Shown here: positions 51,591 to 59,841 of the stretch, in pieces | How the letters are laid out: each line of letters opens with the position of its first letter | Numbering within the stretch: position 1 is the first letter of the stretch | DNA from: Pseudonocardia sp. N23 | GTDB lineage: Bacteria; Actinomycetota; Actinomycetes; Mycobacteriales; Pseudonocardiaceae | NCBI RefSeq assembly: GCF_002583555.1 | Contig: NZ_BEGX01000057.1 | Span: 62,001-126,000, forward strand | Length of the DNA: 64,000 nucleotides | Reading direction: 5' to 3' | Translations under genes and position numbers: made by a program | Notes under the pieces: generated by a model | Database searches by the model: none | What the model saw: only the letters and a program-made list of their open reading frames with translations | Told to the model about the DNA's origin: nothing

Positions 51591-52805
51591 TCACAGCGGT
51601 GTCGAGGGGGCGACGAGGCCGCCGTAGTCCGGCAGGTCGATCCCGTCCGCGGCCGAGAAGATCCGCGCGGCCAGCAGCCGCAGCGGCCACCGTGTCATCC
51701 ACCGCATCGACGCCCGCCCCACGGCGATCCGCGCCCGGCTCCTCGGCGCGAAACCCTCGGTGCCGCCGGGCGGGAGCTTGCGGGCCCGCACGGCATAGGG
51801 GCGCATCCGCTCCTCGTAGGCGGCGAGGGCCGCGGGACGGCTCTCCGGGTGCCGGACCAGCTCCCCCGCCAGGACATAGGCCGCGACGAGCGCGAGGCTC
51901 GTCCCCATCCCGGTCAGCGGCGACGGGCAGCACGCCGCGTCACCGAGGAGCACGACGCTCCCACGCGACCAGCAGTCGAGATGCACCTGGCCGATCGCCT
52001 CGACGTAGAAGTCGTCGGCGCCGTCCATGTCGTCGAGAACCTGCGGGACGACCCAGCCGGCGCCGGCCAGCGCCTCCCGCAGCAGCGCCCGGGACCGCTC
52101 CCGGGGGAGCCGGTGCACCGGTTCGCCGGTGTGCGCCGCAACCAGCGCCTTCGCCTGCCCGGCGACCCGGTCCGGCCGCAGCTCGACGACACCGCCGGGA
52201 ACGTTGTGCATGGTGCACCAGCCGTCGAGGCCCACGCGGTCGGGCGTGGTGAAGAACGCCATCACCAGCCCGAGCGGGCGCACGAACTCCGACTCCGGCC
52301 CGAACGCCAGCGCCCGTACCCCCGAGTGCAGCCCGTCGGCGCCGACGACCAGCCCGAAGCGGCGCCGCTCACCGCTCGCGAACCGGACGTCGACACCGTC
52401 GGGGCCCTCGCCGAGGGCCGCGATCCGGTCGCCGAACAGGTACTCGACGTCGCCGCGCGTCGCGTCGAACAGCACCTCCGCGAGATCGCCGCGCATCACC
52501 TCGATCTCGGCGACGATCCCCTGCCCGCCGAAGGCCTCGACGGGCACCTCGGCGACGCGACGGCCCTGCTCGTCGACGTAGGCGAGGCCGCGTTCGTGCA
52601 CGCAGCGGGCGCGGACCGCGTCGAGAAGACCCATCCGCTCGACGACCGTGCGGCCCGCGCCGCGCAGGTCGACCGTCTGCCCGCCCGGGCGCAGCGCGGG
52701 CGCCCGTTCGACGACGGTCACCCGGTAGCCGGCCCGGCTCAGCCAGAACGCCAGCGCCGGGCCCGCGATACTCGCTCCGGAGATCAGGACGTCGTTCTCG
52801 TGCAC
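51591..52805 (-). CDS. FAD-dependent monooxygenase (PHBH fold)
   Basis: A 404-residue flavoprotein hydroxylase: DVLISGASIAGPALAFWLSR (GxGxxG-like FAD site), GQTVDLRGAGRTVVERMGLL, VVGADGLHSGVRAL (DG motif) and LLGDAACCPSPLTGMGTSLA (GD FAD motif). It acts on an aromatic or polyketide-like substrate using NAD(P)H and O2. The GTG start has GAGGAGG 7 nt upstream. It is divergent from a GntR/TetR regulator with three operator-like repeats between, and upstream of the RPH-like gene, suggesting inducible modification of an antibiotic or aromatic toxin. Confidence 0.87.
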   Translation of the reverse strand: MHENDVLISGASIAGPALAFWLSRAGYRVTVVERAPALRPGGQTVDLRGAGRTVVERMGLLDAVRARCVHERGLAYVDEQGRRVAEVPVEAFGGQGIVAEIEVMRGDLAEVLFDATRGDVEYLFGDRIAALGEGPDGVDVRFASGERRRFGLVVGADGLHSGVRALAFGPESEFVRPLGLVMAFFTTPDRVGLDGWCTMHNVPGGVVELRPDRVAGQAKALVAAHTGEPVHRLPRERSRALLREALAGAGWVVPQVLDDMDGADDFYVEAIGQVHLDCWSRGSVVLLGDAACCPSPLTGMGTSLALVAAYVLAGELVRHPESRPAALAAYEERMRPYAVRARKLPPGGTEGFAPRSRARIAVGRASMRWMTRWPLRLLAARIFSAADGIDLPDYGGLVAPSTPL

Positions 52806-52862
52806 CGTAAGCCTCCTCGTCCGGCGGGCCTCGTCGACCCCCACGACGCAGGAACGTACGCC

Positions 52863-52970
52863 GTACAAGTGCACTGTCTCAAGGTGTTCGCGCTGGAAAA
52901 CAGCAGCGTACTAGTGCACTATTTCGACGGTGGCGCGCCGACCGGCGCAGACAATGCTGTACTAGTGCAC
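52863..52970. promoter_or_regulatory. Three operator-like repeats GTACWAGTGCAC
   Basis: GTACAAGTGCAC at 52863-52874 and GTACTAGTGCAC at 52908-52919 and 52959-52970, spaced 45 and 51 bp, fill the 179-bp gap between the monooxygenase and its divergent regulator. The last copy ends 14 bp before the regulator ATG. The ACTAGT core is palindromic. Very likely the binding sites of the adjacent GntR/TetR protein. Confidence 0.75.
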
Positions 52971-52984
52971 CTCAGGAGGTCGGG

Positions 52985-53911
52985 ATGGCCGCGTCGTCGG
53001 CAGAGATCGCCGCACAGCTGCGGGCCCGCATCCGGTCGGGCGAGCTCGCCGCGGGTGCACGGGTGCCGTCGACGCGAGAGATCGTCCGCCGTCACGGCGT
53101 CGCGATGGCCACGGCCACCAAGGTGCTGACGGCGCTACGCCAGGAAGGACTCGTCGAGGCACGGCCCGGCGTCGGCACCGTCGTCGCCGGGGCGACCGCG
53201 CCCGTGCGCGGCACCCGGGCAGGCACCCCCACCGGCCGGACCACCGACGGAGCCCTCGACCGTCGGGCGATCGTCGCCGTCGCGGTCGCCGTGGCCGACG
53301 CCGAAGGTCTGGACGCGTTGTCGATGCGACGACTCGCGGCGGCCCTCGGGGTCGCGACGATGTCGCTCTACCACCACGTCGCCGACAAGGACGATCTCGT
53401 ACTGGGGATGCTCGACCTCGCACTGGGCGAGATCCCCGTCCCGGCGACGGTCCCCGCGGACCTCCGCGCGGGCCTGGAGACGGGCGCGCGGCTCATGTGG
53501 ACGGTCTTCCGCCGCCATCCCTGGGCCGCACCCGCGATGTCGCTCACCCGGCCGCAGGCGATTCCCAGCGGACTGCATTACACAGAATGGATGCTCGGCG
53601 TGCTCGACCACCGCGGCCTCGGCCACGACACGGCATTCACCGCGCACCTGACGTTGATCAACTACACGCGCGGGACCGCGGTGAACCTCGAACCGGAGCG
53701 CGTGGCGCAGGCCGAGACCGGCCTCGACAGCGAGGCCTGGATGGAAGCCAACGAGAACTCGCTGCGCGCGCTGCTCGACCGCGGCGACTTCCCGCGGTTC
53801 GCGCGGATGCTCGACGTCGAGTACGACCTCGACCTCGACGAGCTGTTCGAGTTCGGACTGCAGGCCCTGCTCGACGGGATGGTGCCGATGCTGGAGCGCG
53901 CGGCGACCTGA
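52985..53911 (+). CDS. Regulator with GntR and TetR DNA-binding domains
   Basis: A 308-residue regulator. Residues 5-68 are a GntR winged helix (IAAQLRARIRSGELAAGARV; PSTREIVRRHGVAMATATKV; LRQEGLVEARPGVGTVV). After a Gly/Thr/Arg linker, residues ~95-150 are a TetR helix-turn-helix (RAIVAVAVAVADAEGLDALS; MRRLAAALGVATMSLYHHVA; DKDDLV), and the rest is a TetR_C ligand domain. CAGGAGGTCGGG precedes the ATG. Divergent from the monooxygenase gene; two DNA-binding domains and three operator repeats suggest cooperative repression relieved by a small molecule. Confidence 0.9.
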   Translation: MAASSAEIAAQLRARIRSGELAAGARVPSTREIVRRHGVAMATATKVLTALRQEGLVEARPGVGTVVAGATAPVRGTRAGTPTGRTTDGALDRRAIVAVAVAVADAEGLDALSMRRLAAALGVATMSLYHHVADKDDLVLGMLDLALGEIPVPATVPADLRAGLETGARLMWTVFRRHPWAAPAMSLTRPQAIPSGLHYTEWMLGVLDHRGLGHDTAFTAHLTLINYTRGTAVNLEPERVAQAETGLDSEAWMEANENSLRALLDRGDFPRFARMLDVEYDLDLDELFEFGLQALLDGMVPMLERAAT

Positions 53912-53930
53912 CGGGTCGCCGCGGCGCGGG

Positions 53931-54530
53931 TCAGCGGTCGCGCACGGGCGCCGCACGGCGCCGCTTGCCCTCGTCGGAGTCGAGCTGCTGCTGGACCGAA
54001 CGCAGCGAGTTGCCCAGCCGACGCATCGAGTCGGGGCTCAGCGATCCCACGACGAACGCCTCCTCGGCACCGAAGCGCGGGAACAGCTTGTCGACGAGCG
54101 CGCCACCCTCGGAGGTGAGCTCCACCAGCACCAGCCGGCCCTCGGACTCGTGGCCGCGGCGGGTGAGCAGGCCCCGGCGTTCGAGGGTGGCCAGCACCCC
54201 GCTCAGGGTGCTGCGGTTGACCCCGACCTCCTCGGCCAGGTACCGCGTCTGCATCTCACCGAAGAGCCAGAGGACCCACAGGACGAGGAAGCCCGTCCAG
54301 GTCAGTTCGCTGTCCTTGAGGACGCCCTGTTCGAGGTGATGCCGGATGCGCATCGCGACACGCTGGATCGACGCGATCGTCGTCATCGCCGCGACCGTCT
54401 CGGCCGACGTCTCACGCTCGGTGAGGATGTCCGCTGCCGACCTGTCGGCGGGGGGTTCCCCCGCGAGCGCAGGACCCGACCTCGAATCCGACCCGGGCCT
54501 CGCCCGCCGTTGAGAAGAACTGCCCGCCAT
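53931..54530 (-). CDS. MarR-family transcriptional regulator
   Basis: A 199-residue regulator. About 65 polar residues precede the MarR fold: LTWTGFLVLWVLWLFGEMQT, AEEVGVNRSTLSGVLATLER (recognition helix) and RGHESEGRLVLVELTSEG (wing). The ATG at 54530 has no ribosome-binding site, but TATTAT lies 6-11 bp before it, so the mRNA is probably leaderless. The palindrome CACGA-A-TCGTG (54545-54555) directly upstream suggests autoregulation. Convergent with the GntR/TetR gene, 19-bp gap. Confidence 0.85.
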   Translation of the reverse strand: MAGSSSQRRARPGSDSRSGPALAGEPPADRSAADILTERETSAETVAAMTTIASIQRVAMRIRHHLEQGVLKDSELTWTGFLVLWVLWLFGEMQTRYLAEEVGVNRSTLSGVLATLERRGLLTRRGHESEGRLVLVELTSEGGALVDKLFPRFGAEEAFVVGSLSPDSMRRLGNSLRSVQQQLDSDEGKRRRAAPVRDR

Positions 54531-55353
54531 GCCCGAATAATAACCACGAATCGTGTGGGTACGGTCGACCCGGTCCTCGACGACGCCCGTTTCGTGACGC
54601 ACGGCTCAGGACGCGGGGCGCTGTTCCCGGACCCGGGTGCGAATCGGCGTCCAACCGTACTAACGCGGAATGGACTGGACGGTCGTCCAGCTATTGTCTG
54701 TGGATTTTATGATGATCGCTACGTGCAGTGAGGACGCCTTTACTCACGGCACGATCGTGCGCAACTCGCCAGGGTCCGAGCACGCAACGTCACTGCCGCC
54801 GCCACGTGGTGGCCCCGCTACAACCTCGATCGCGCCGGTCCCACGGACGCTCACCGGTCCGACGGTCCGACGGACGTCGCGAGCGACGGCGTGAACACGA
54901 GTCGAGTCGAGGTCGTGGGTTGGGACCGTCCGGACGCGCGGTGCACCCGAACGGTCCAGCACGTCCGGCCAGGATCAGCCTTCGGCGCCGTAACCATCCG
55001 AATCGTACCGTACAGTCGCACTACGCGATCGTTCTGCATACCTTCCGCCCGCACGGCCCACAGGCCCGTCGCCGCCGCTCGCCGTGATTCTCGGGCCGCC
55101 GAGCGTTCCCGGAGTGGACCGTTCGGCACCCGACCGTCGGTCGGGAGAAACTGTAGCGCGACGGCCGGGTCGTCCCGAACGGTGACCAGCCAATCACAAT
55201 TCATCGACGATTCCGCCCGCTCCGTCCTGAGAATTCGATTAACGCGTCCTTGTGCGGGGGCGCAACCATTGACCGGGCGCGTGATCGTTCGGCGCCGCAG
55301 ATCTCGCGACCGGGCGGGCACCCGCCCGACATCCGCGCCGTAGCCTTCCGCAC
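54531..55353. other. Gene-poor 0.8-kb stretch
   Basis: No convincing gene on either strand: possible frames have low third-position GC and no family features. It contains the MarR operator at its left end, the perfect palindrome CTGGAC-GGTC-GTCCAG (54675-54690), reminiscent of TetR operators, followed by A/T-rich DNA with TATGAT at 54708-54713, and a short direct repeat of TCCGACGG near 54858. Base composition is less GC-rich than flanking genes. Confidence 0.5.
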
Positions 55354-56016
55354 GTGCCGATCACGCTCGACGCCCTGCTCGACCGCACCTTCGCCGCCGC
55401 ACTGTTCGACATGGACGGCACGCTCGTCGACTCCACCCCCGCCGTCGTCCGCTGCTGGACCCGCTGGGCCCAGGAACACGGTGTTCCCGACGCCGCCCTC
55501 GTGAACACGCACGGCCGGCCCGCCGTCGAGATCATCGCCGACGTCCTTCCCCCCGACCGCGTCCCCGCCGCGCTCGCGCGCATCGTCGCCCTCGAGCTGG
55601 CGGACACCGACGGCGTCGTCCCCCTCCCCGGTGCCCTCGACGCCCTGCGCGCCACCGCCCCGGCAGCGATCGTCACCTCCTGCACCCGTGACCTGGCGCT
55701 GGCCCGCATCGCGGCCGCGGGCCTGCCCGTCCCGGCCGTGCTCGTCACCGCCGACGACGTCCGAGCCGGCAAGCCCGCTCCGGAGCCGTTCCTGCTCGCC
55801 GCCGACCGCCTCGGCGTCGACCCCACTGGCTGTCTCGTCGTCGAGGACGCCCCGGCCGGGCTGGCCGCCGGCCGGGCCGCGGGGGCGACCACGCTCGCCG
55901 TCGCCGGCACGCACGCCCTCGCCGACCTCACCGCCGACGCCCACGCCCCCGACCTGTCACACGTCCACTTCGTGATGAGCCCCACCGGAATCCGGGCCGC
56001 AGTCCGCGCCACCTGA
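55354..56016 (+). CDS. HAD-IA family sugar/polyol phosphatase-like hydrolase
   Basis: A 220-residue HAD phosphatase: motif I ALFDMDGTLVDSTPAVVRCW, motif II IVTSCTRDLAL, motif III Lys in VRAGKPAPEPFLLAA and motif IV LVVEDAPAGLAAGRAAG. It resembles yeast GPP1/DOG-type glycerol-phosphate and deoxyglucose-phosphate phosphatases. GTG start. Stand-alone gene. Confidence 0.87.
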   Translation: MPITLDALLDRTFAAALFDMDGTLVDSTPAVVRCWTRWAQEHGVPDAALVNTHGRPAVEIIADVLPPDRVPAALARIVALELADTDGVVPLPGALDALRATAPAAIVTSCTRDLALARIAAAGLPVPAVLVTADDVRAGKPAPEPFLLAADRLGVDPTGCLVVEDAPAGLAAGRAAGATTLAVAGTHALADLTADAHAPDLSHVHFVMSPTGIRAAVRAT

Positions 56017-56089
56017 CCGTCACCCCACCCTCCCCCGGAGATCATCCGCAGGTCACGGCCGGTACCGGTGTCGGAGCGGCGCCGGCGAC

Positions 56090-56833
56090 ATGGTGAGATC
56101 GACGACGATGCTCCCCAAGCTCCGGAACGGCCCCGCGGCCGTCGGGGCGGCCGCGCTGGTCTCGGCGGCGGTCGCCGTCGGCGGTCTCATCGTGGCTGCG
56201 TCCGTCTCCTCTCCCGCTCCTCCCGACGAGCTGCCGCCCGCCGCGTCCGCCGTCTCCGTCGCGCCACCCACCTCCGCCCCGATCACCACTGTGCCGGAAC
56301 AGGCGCCGACCACCACCGCGGACGCCGCCGAGACCGAGGACGCCCCGCAGCGCGGCCGCGCCACCGGCCCGATCCTCGTCGTCGGCGACTCCATCTCCCT
56401 GGGCAGCGCCGCGGCGATCAAGGCCGCCCTCGGCTCCGACACCACCGTCGACGCCGAGGTGGGACGGCAGTTCTCCACCGCACCCGCCAAGGTCCGGGCG
56501 TGGACGGCCCGCAACCCGGGCCCGATCGTCGTCGACCTCGGCGCCAACGGCACCGTCTCAGCCTCCGACGTCGACGCCGTCCTCACCGCCGCGGGTCAGC
56601 GCCCGGTCGTGCTCGTCGGCACCTTCGTCCCGCGGGTCTGGCAGAGCTCCAACAACGCGGTCCTGAAGTCGGCGGCGTCACGCCACGGGTCCAACGTCGT
56701 GTTCCTCGACTGGGCCGCCGCGGTCCGCGCCGCCGGGACCGGCGTCCTCGGCGCCGACCAGATCCACCCCACCCCCGCGGGCCGCACCGTGCTGGCCGAG
56801 GCGATCCGCGACGCACTGTCGCGGGCTGCCTGA
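56090..56833 (+). CDS. Secreted SGNH-hydrolase-like protein (OatA C-terminal type)
   Basis: A 247-residue protein with an N-terminal hydrophobic segment (AAALVSAAVAVGGLIVAASV) acting as signal or anchor, a Thr/Pro/Ala linker, and an SGNH domain: ILVVGDSISLGSAAAIK (Ser), VVDLGANGTVSASD (Asn-Gly in place of GxND), LGADQIHPTPAGR (Asp-x-x-His). This resembles the extracellular domain of peptidoglycan O-acetyltransferases without the acyltransferase membrane part. Start 56090 or 56108. Convergent with the reverse transcriptase gene, 5-bp gap. Confidence 0.83.
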   Translation: MVRSTTMLPKLRNGPAAVGAAALVSAAVAVGGLIVAASVSSPAPPDELPPAASAVSVAPPTSAPITTVPEQAPTTTADAAETEDAPQRGRATGPILVVGDSISLGSAAAIKAALGSDTTVDAEVGRQFSTAPAKVRAWTARNPGPIVVDLGANGTVSASDVDAVLTAAGQRPVVLVGTFVPRVWQSSNNAVLKSAASRHGSNVVFLDWAAAVRAAGTGVLGADQIHPTPAGRTVLAEAIRDALSRAA

Positions 56834-56838
56834 CCGTC

Positions 56839-58056
56839 TCAGTCCCAGCTGATCCCGCCGAAGAGCGCACGCAACCGCTCGGCCCGCGCCGGGCTGCCCG
56901 TCGCGACCCAGCCGATCCGGCCCAGCAGGTGCGCCCGGAAGTCCGGGTGGCCGTCGCGGTTCTGCGCGGCGGGCCCCGTCCGCGCGCAGTTGTGCAGCAG
57001 CGCCCGCAGCGCGTCGAACTCGCGACGCGACACCGCCGGCGTCTCGTTGACCACCAGCCCCACCACCCGCTGCCGGTGGTGCGCCGGCATCACCCGCGTC
57101 TTCGCCGGGCGGACGGCGAACCCCTCGTCGGCGGCGACGTCGCGCGCCCGGCGCAGCAACCCCTGCACCGGCAGGGTGGTGTCCCCGGAGAACACGAGGT
57201 CGTCGGCGTACCTGCCGTAGCGGGCGCCCGCGGCCGCGGCGAGCGCGGTCAACCTCCGGTCGAGACCGTGCGCGAGAACGTTCGCGACCGCCGGTGACGT
57301 CGGCGCCCCCTGCGGCAGGTGCGGGGCGCGCAGCCGGTCCCGGGTCGCGGCGTCGACGTGAGCAGGAGCTGCCCGCAGCACGCCCGGAGGAGTCGCCGTC
57401 ACCAGCAGCCCCGCGAGCGTCCGCGCCACCGCGGCCGGATAGCCCGCCGTCGCCAGCAGGCCCGCGATCCGCGCCGGACCGATCCGGGTGAAGAAGCCCT
57501 CCACGTCGAGGCGCAGCACCAACGCCTGTCCCGCGTGCACGCGCGCGAGGGTCAGCGGTGAGCGGCCACGCACGTAGCCGTGCGCGGCGTCGTGCACCGG
57601 GATGTGCGCGAGCACGCGCCGCCCGACCCGACGCTGCAGCTCCGCGAGCCGCGGCTTCGGTGCCTCGATCAGCCGGCGGTCGTGCCAGCGCCTGCGGTAG
57701 TGCCCCAGCCGCCCGTCCGCGAGCCATCCGCGGGTGTCGGCGAACCAGTCGAGCTCGCCGTCGCGGAGGTCGAGCCCGGCCGCGAGCGCATCGACGTCCT
57801 CCCACCGCTGCACCGGCCAGCGCCACCGCGGCGGGGGCAGCGGGTCGAGCACGATACGCCGGCCCAGCGCCGTCGTGATGCCGGCGAGGATCTCGGCGTG
57901 CGTGACGCGTGGTGCGTCGGGCCAGCGCTCCAGCAGCCGGGCGGCGAGCTCCGGCGCTCGCTGCGCACCGACGATCTCGCGGACGGCCGCGGCGACGGCC
58001 CGCTCGCGCCACGGCACACGCAGGATCGCGACGAGCACCGCCTCCGGGTCGGTCAC
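56839..58056 (-). CDS. Retron-like reverse transcriptase
   Basis: A 405-residue RNA-directed DNA polymerase. After about 110 residues of N-terminal extension come WHDRRLIEAPKPRLAELQRR, AAHGYVRGRS (the AxHG motif of retron RTs), RLDVEGFF (catalytic Asp184), LPQGAPTSPAVANVLAHGLD (248-267), RYADDLVFSGD (YADD 283-286) and GFAVRPAKTRVMP with RQRVVGLVVNE, in the place of the retron VTGLxVN segment. No maturase or endonuclease domain is present, so it is not a group II intron protein. GTG start. The 338-nt upstream gap is hairpin-rich and a candidate msr-msd template. No effector gene is adjacent in the same orientation. Confidence 0.87.
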   Translation of the reverse strand: MTDPEAVLVAILRVPWRERAVAAAVREIVGAQRAPELAARLLERWPDAPRVTHAEILAGITTALGRRIVLDPLPPPRWRWPVQRWEDVDALAAGLDLRDGELDWFADTRGWLADGRLGHYRRRWHDRRLIEAPKPRLAELQRRVGRRVLAHIPVHDAAHGYVRGRSPLTLARVHAGQALVLRLDVEGFFTRIGPARIAGLLATAGYPAAVARTLAGLLVTATPPGVLRAAPAHVDAATRDRLRAPHLPQGAPTSPAVANVLAHGLDRRLTALAAAAGARYGRYADDLVFSGDTTLPVQGLLRRARDVAADEGFAVRPAKTRVMPAHHRQRVVGLVVNETPAVSRREFDALRALLHNCARTGPAAQNRDGHPDFRAHLLGRIGWVATGSPARAERLRALFGGISWD

Positions 58057-58394
58057 CGACGCGCCCCGGCGATGCGGCGGGGCACGGTCGACCTGGGTTC
58101 CTGTCCGCCGCGCGCAGACTCACGCGGGAGCAGTGACCGCACGCGCGGGACGCGATGGCCCGCTGAGGTGGTGCACCCCGGGGTTTCCCCGGAGCCGCGA
58201 TCCGCGCCGCGGCGGCCGAAACCGCCGCGCCGGGCCGCCGACTCGTCCGCTCCCCGCCGCATCACGGCCACCGTAGCGCCGACGTCCGGCAGATCCGCGG
58301 AACCGTTCGGTGACGGATCAACTGCGGGGAGCGACCGTTCGGACGGAGATCATCCCGCCGCTCCCCGGCTGCCCGACGCACGAAGGACCCCCAC
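58057..58394 (-). ncRNA. Candidate structured RNA upstream of the reverse transcriptase
   Basis: A 338-bp gap without a gene. It holds strong hairpins GCGGCGG-6-CCGCCGC (58209-58228) and CCGGGG-TTT-CCCCGG (58178-58192), plus GTCACCGA at its far side complementary to TCGGTGAC at the RT start, roughly enclosing the region as retron a1/a2 repeats do. The pairing is short and may be chance. This is only a position-based candidate for msr-msd. Confidence 0.3.
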
Positions 58395-59408
58395 GTGATC
58401 ACCGCCCGGATCGAACGACTCCTCGACGCCGACCACGCGTGGGCGGTCGTGGACGTGGAGACGACCGGCCTGCACCCCGGCGGCAGCCGCGTGCTGAGCG
58501 TCGCCGCGATGGCGCTCGACGCCGCCGGCCGCCCTCCGGACCCGGCTTCTCCTCGCTCGTCGACCGGGCTGCGACCCGGGCCCCGTGCACGTCCACGGCC
58601 TCACCCCGAACGCCTCGCCGGAGCGCCGCGGTTCGAGAAGATAGCGCCGGACCTGCTGGAGGTGCTCGACAGAGGATCCTGCTCGCCCACAACGCCACCT
58701 TCGACCACGGCTTCCTCGCCGCAGAGACCGCCCGGGAGGGCATCGCGGTCGCCGACGAGGCCACCCTGGTGCGGCTGCTCGACGACGTCCGGCACACCCG
58801 TCGCACCGCCAGACCGAGCTGCCGCAGCACCGCGGCGAGGTCGCGCTGGGCATCACCCTGCCCGCGCCGACGCCGGAGGACCTCACCTCCACCTACGTCG
58901 GGCGGCACCGCTCCGACTCCCCCGGTGCCGGGCTCCCGGTGCTCACCCGCGGCGCGGTCATCGACCTGCCCGACGAGAACGTCTGGACCGTCGACGTCGC
59001 CTGGCGGGCCGACGCGCTCGTCACCGGCACCGACGCGGCGTCGTCGCCTTCCTCGTCGACGCCGACGACCGCGTCGTCGCCGACGAGGACTTCGTCTTCC
59101 ACAACGCCCCGCTCAGCGAGCACGGCGCCGTCGCCCTCGCGGCCGACAGCGACAGCGACAGCGACAGCGACAGAGCACCCGCATCGACCCGTCCCTCGTG
59201 TCCGAGGAGCACAGCAAGATCGCGGCGACCGCCACCCTCGATGCCGCCACCACCGAGCGCACGATGCTGCTCGCGGAGGTGTACCGGCGCAACGGGGTCT
59301 GGTGGGTCCGCGCCATGGGGCAGGGTTACGACGACGGCCTCGCCGAGCTCGCCTTCCGGCACGCGGTGGCGGTCGAGGACCGAGCCGGGCATCGGCCCGC
59401 GGACGTGA
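58395..59408 (+). pseudogene. Frameshifted DnaQ-like exonuclease / TerD fusion
   Basis: Switching among frames recovers one protein. AWAVVDVETTGLHPGGSRVL (ExoI, DxE) is in the first frame; PVHVHGLTP lies in another frame and PERLAGAPRFEKIAPDLLEV back in the first; LLAHNATFDHGFLAAETARE (ExoII) follows in a third. The second half is TerD-like: LTRGAVIDLPDENVWTVDVA, then FLVDADDRVVADEDFVFHNA, then AEVYRRNGVWWVRAMGQGYD near the end. At least six frameshifts (about 58546, 58600, 58672, 58800, 59035 and 59175) break it, so it is a pseudogene unless the sequence is faulty. A GACAGC tandem repeat (4.8 copies, 59145-59173) marks the last one. Intact DnaQ-TerD fusions are known in actinobacterial Ter-type stress loci. 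Confidence 0.78.
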
Positions 59409-59841
59409 CCGGTCCGACGACGAAACGCAGCGCGACGGACTGGTTCCGCACTCCGGAGACCCCACCGACGCAGAAGGGCACACGTCCCGAGTCCGGTCAC
59501 CTGCAGGACACATGCGCTGCGGCTCGACGCGTGGTCCGGTCCGATGTGCGGATGACGCGCGGCCGGCTCCTTGGGGCCCGGTGACACGGTGTTCGTCGGC
59601 CTGCAGGTCGCTGGGATGCCGATGGCCTTGCGGCAGGCCTCCGACAGCGAGCGCGGGACCGCCGAGCCGCCGTACTCGCTGCGAGCCGCCGGTTTCGGCG
59701 GCGCGACGTGCGCGAGAACCCGGCGCCGCATCGGATCGACGAGGTCGCCCACCACGAGGAACGGTTGCGTAGCGTCCATCTGAACGTGGTCCGGTCGGCG
59801 GATCCCGCCACCGGGTCACGATGCAGGGTGCTCCGGCTTGG
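59409..59841. other. Stretch without an assignable gene; possible winged-helix remnant on minus strand
   Basis: On the minus strand a frame starting at 59779 reads MDATQPFLVVGDLVDPMRRR followed by VLAHV, like the start of an ArsR-type winged helix (DPxRRRxL), but no recognisable recognition helix follows and the frame runs through the opposite-strand pseudogene. It may be a truncated regulator. Otherwise nothing is seen before rnpB. Confidence 0.3.

Noticed and set aside
54670-54894. Short plus-strand frame near the TATGAT box
   Set aside because: Unusual codon use and no protein-like features; noted only as part of the gene-poor stretch.
54851-55321. Minus-strand frame of 156 codons as a gene
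   Set aside because: Third-position GC is low compared with neighbours, no family features and no ribosome-binding site.
58057-58394. The RT considered as part of a group II intron
   Set aside because: No maturase or endonuclease domain, and no intron RNA domain V-like end was seen.
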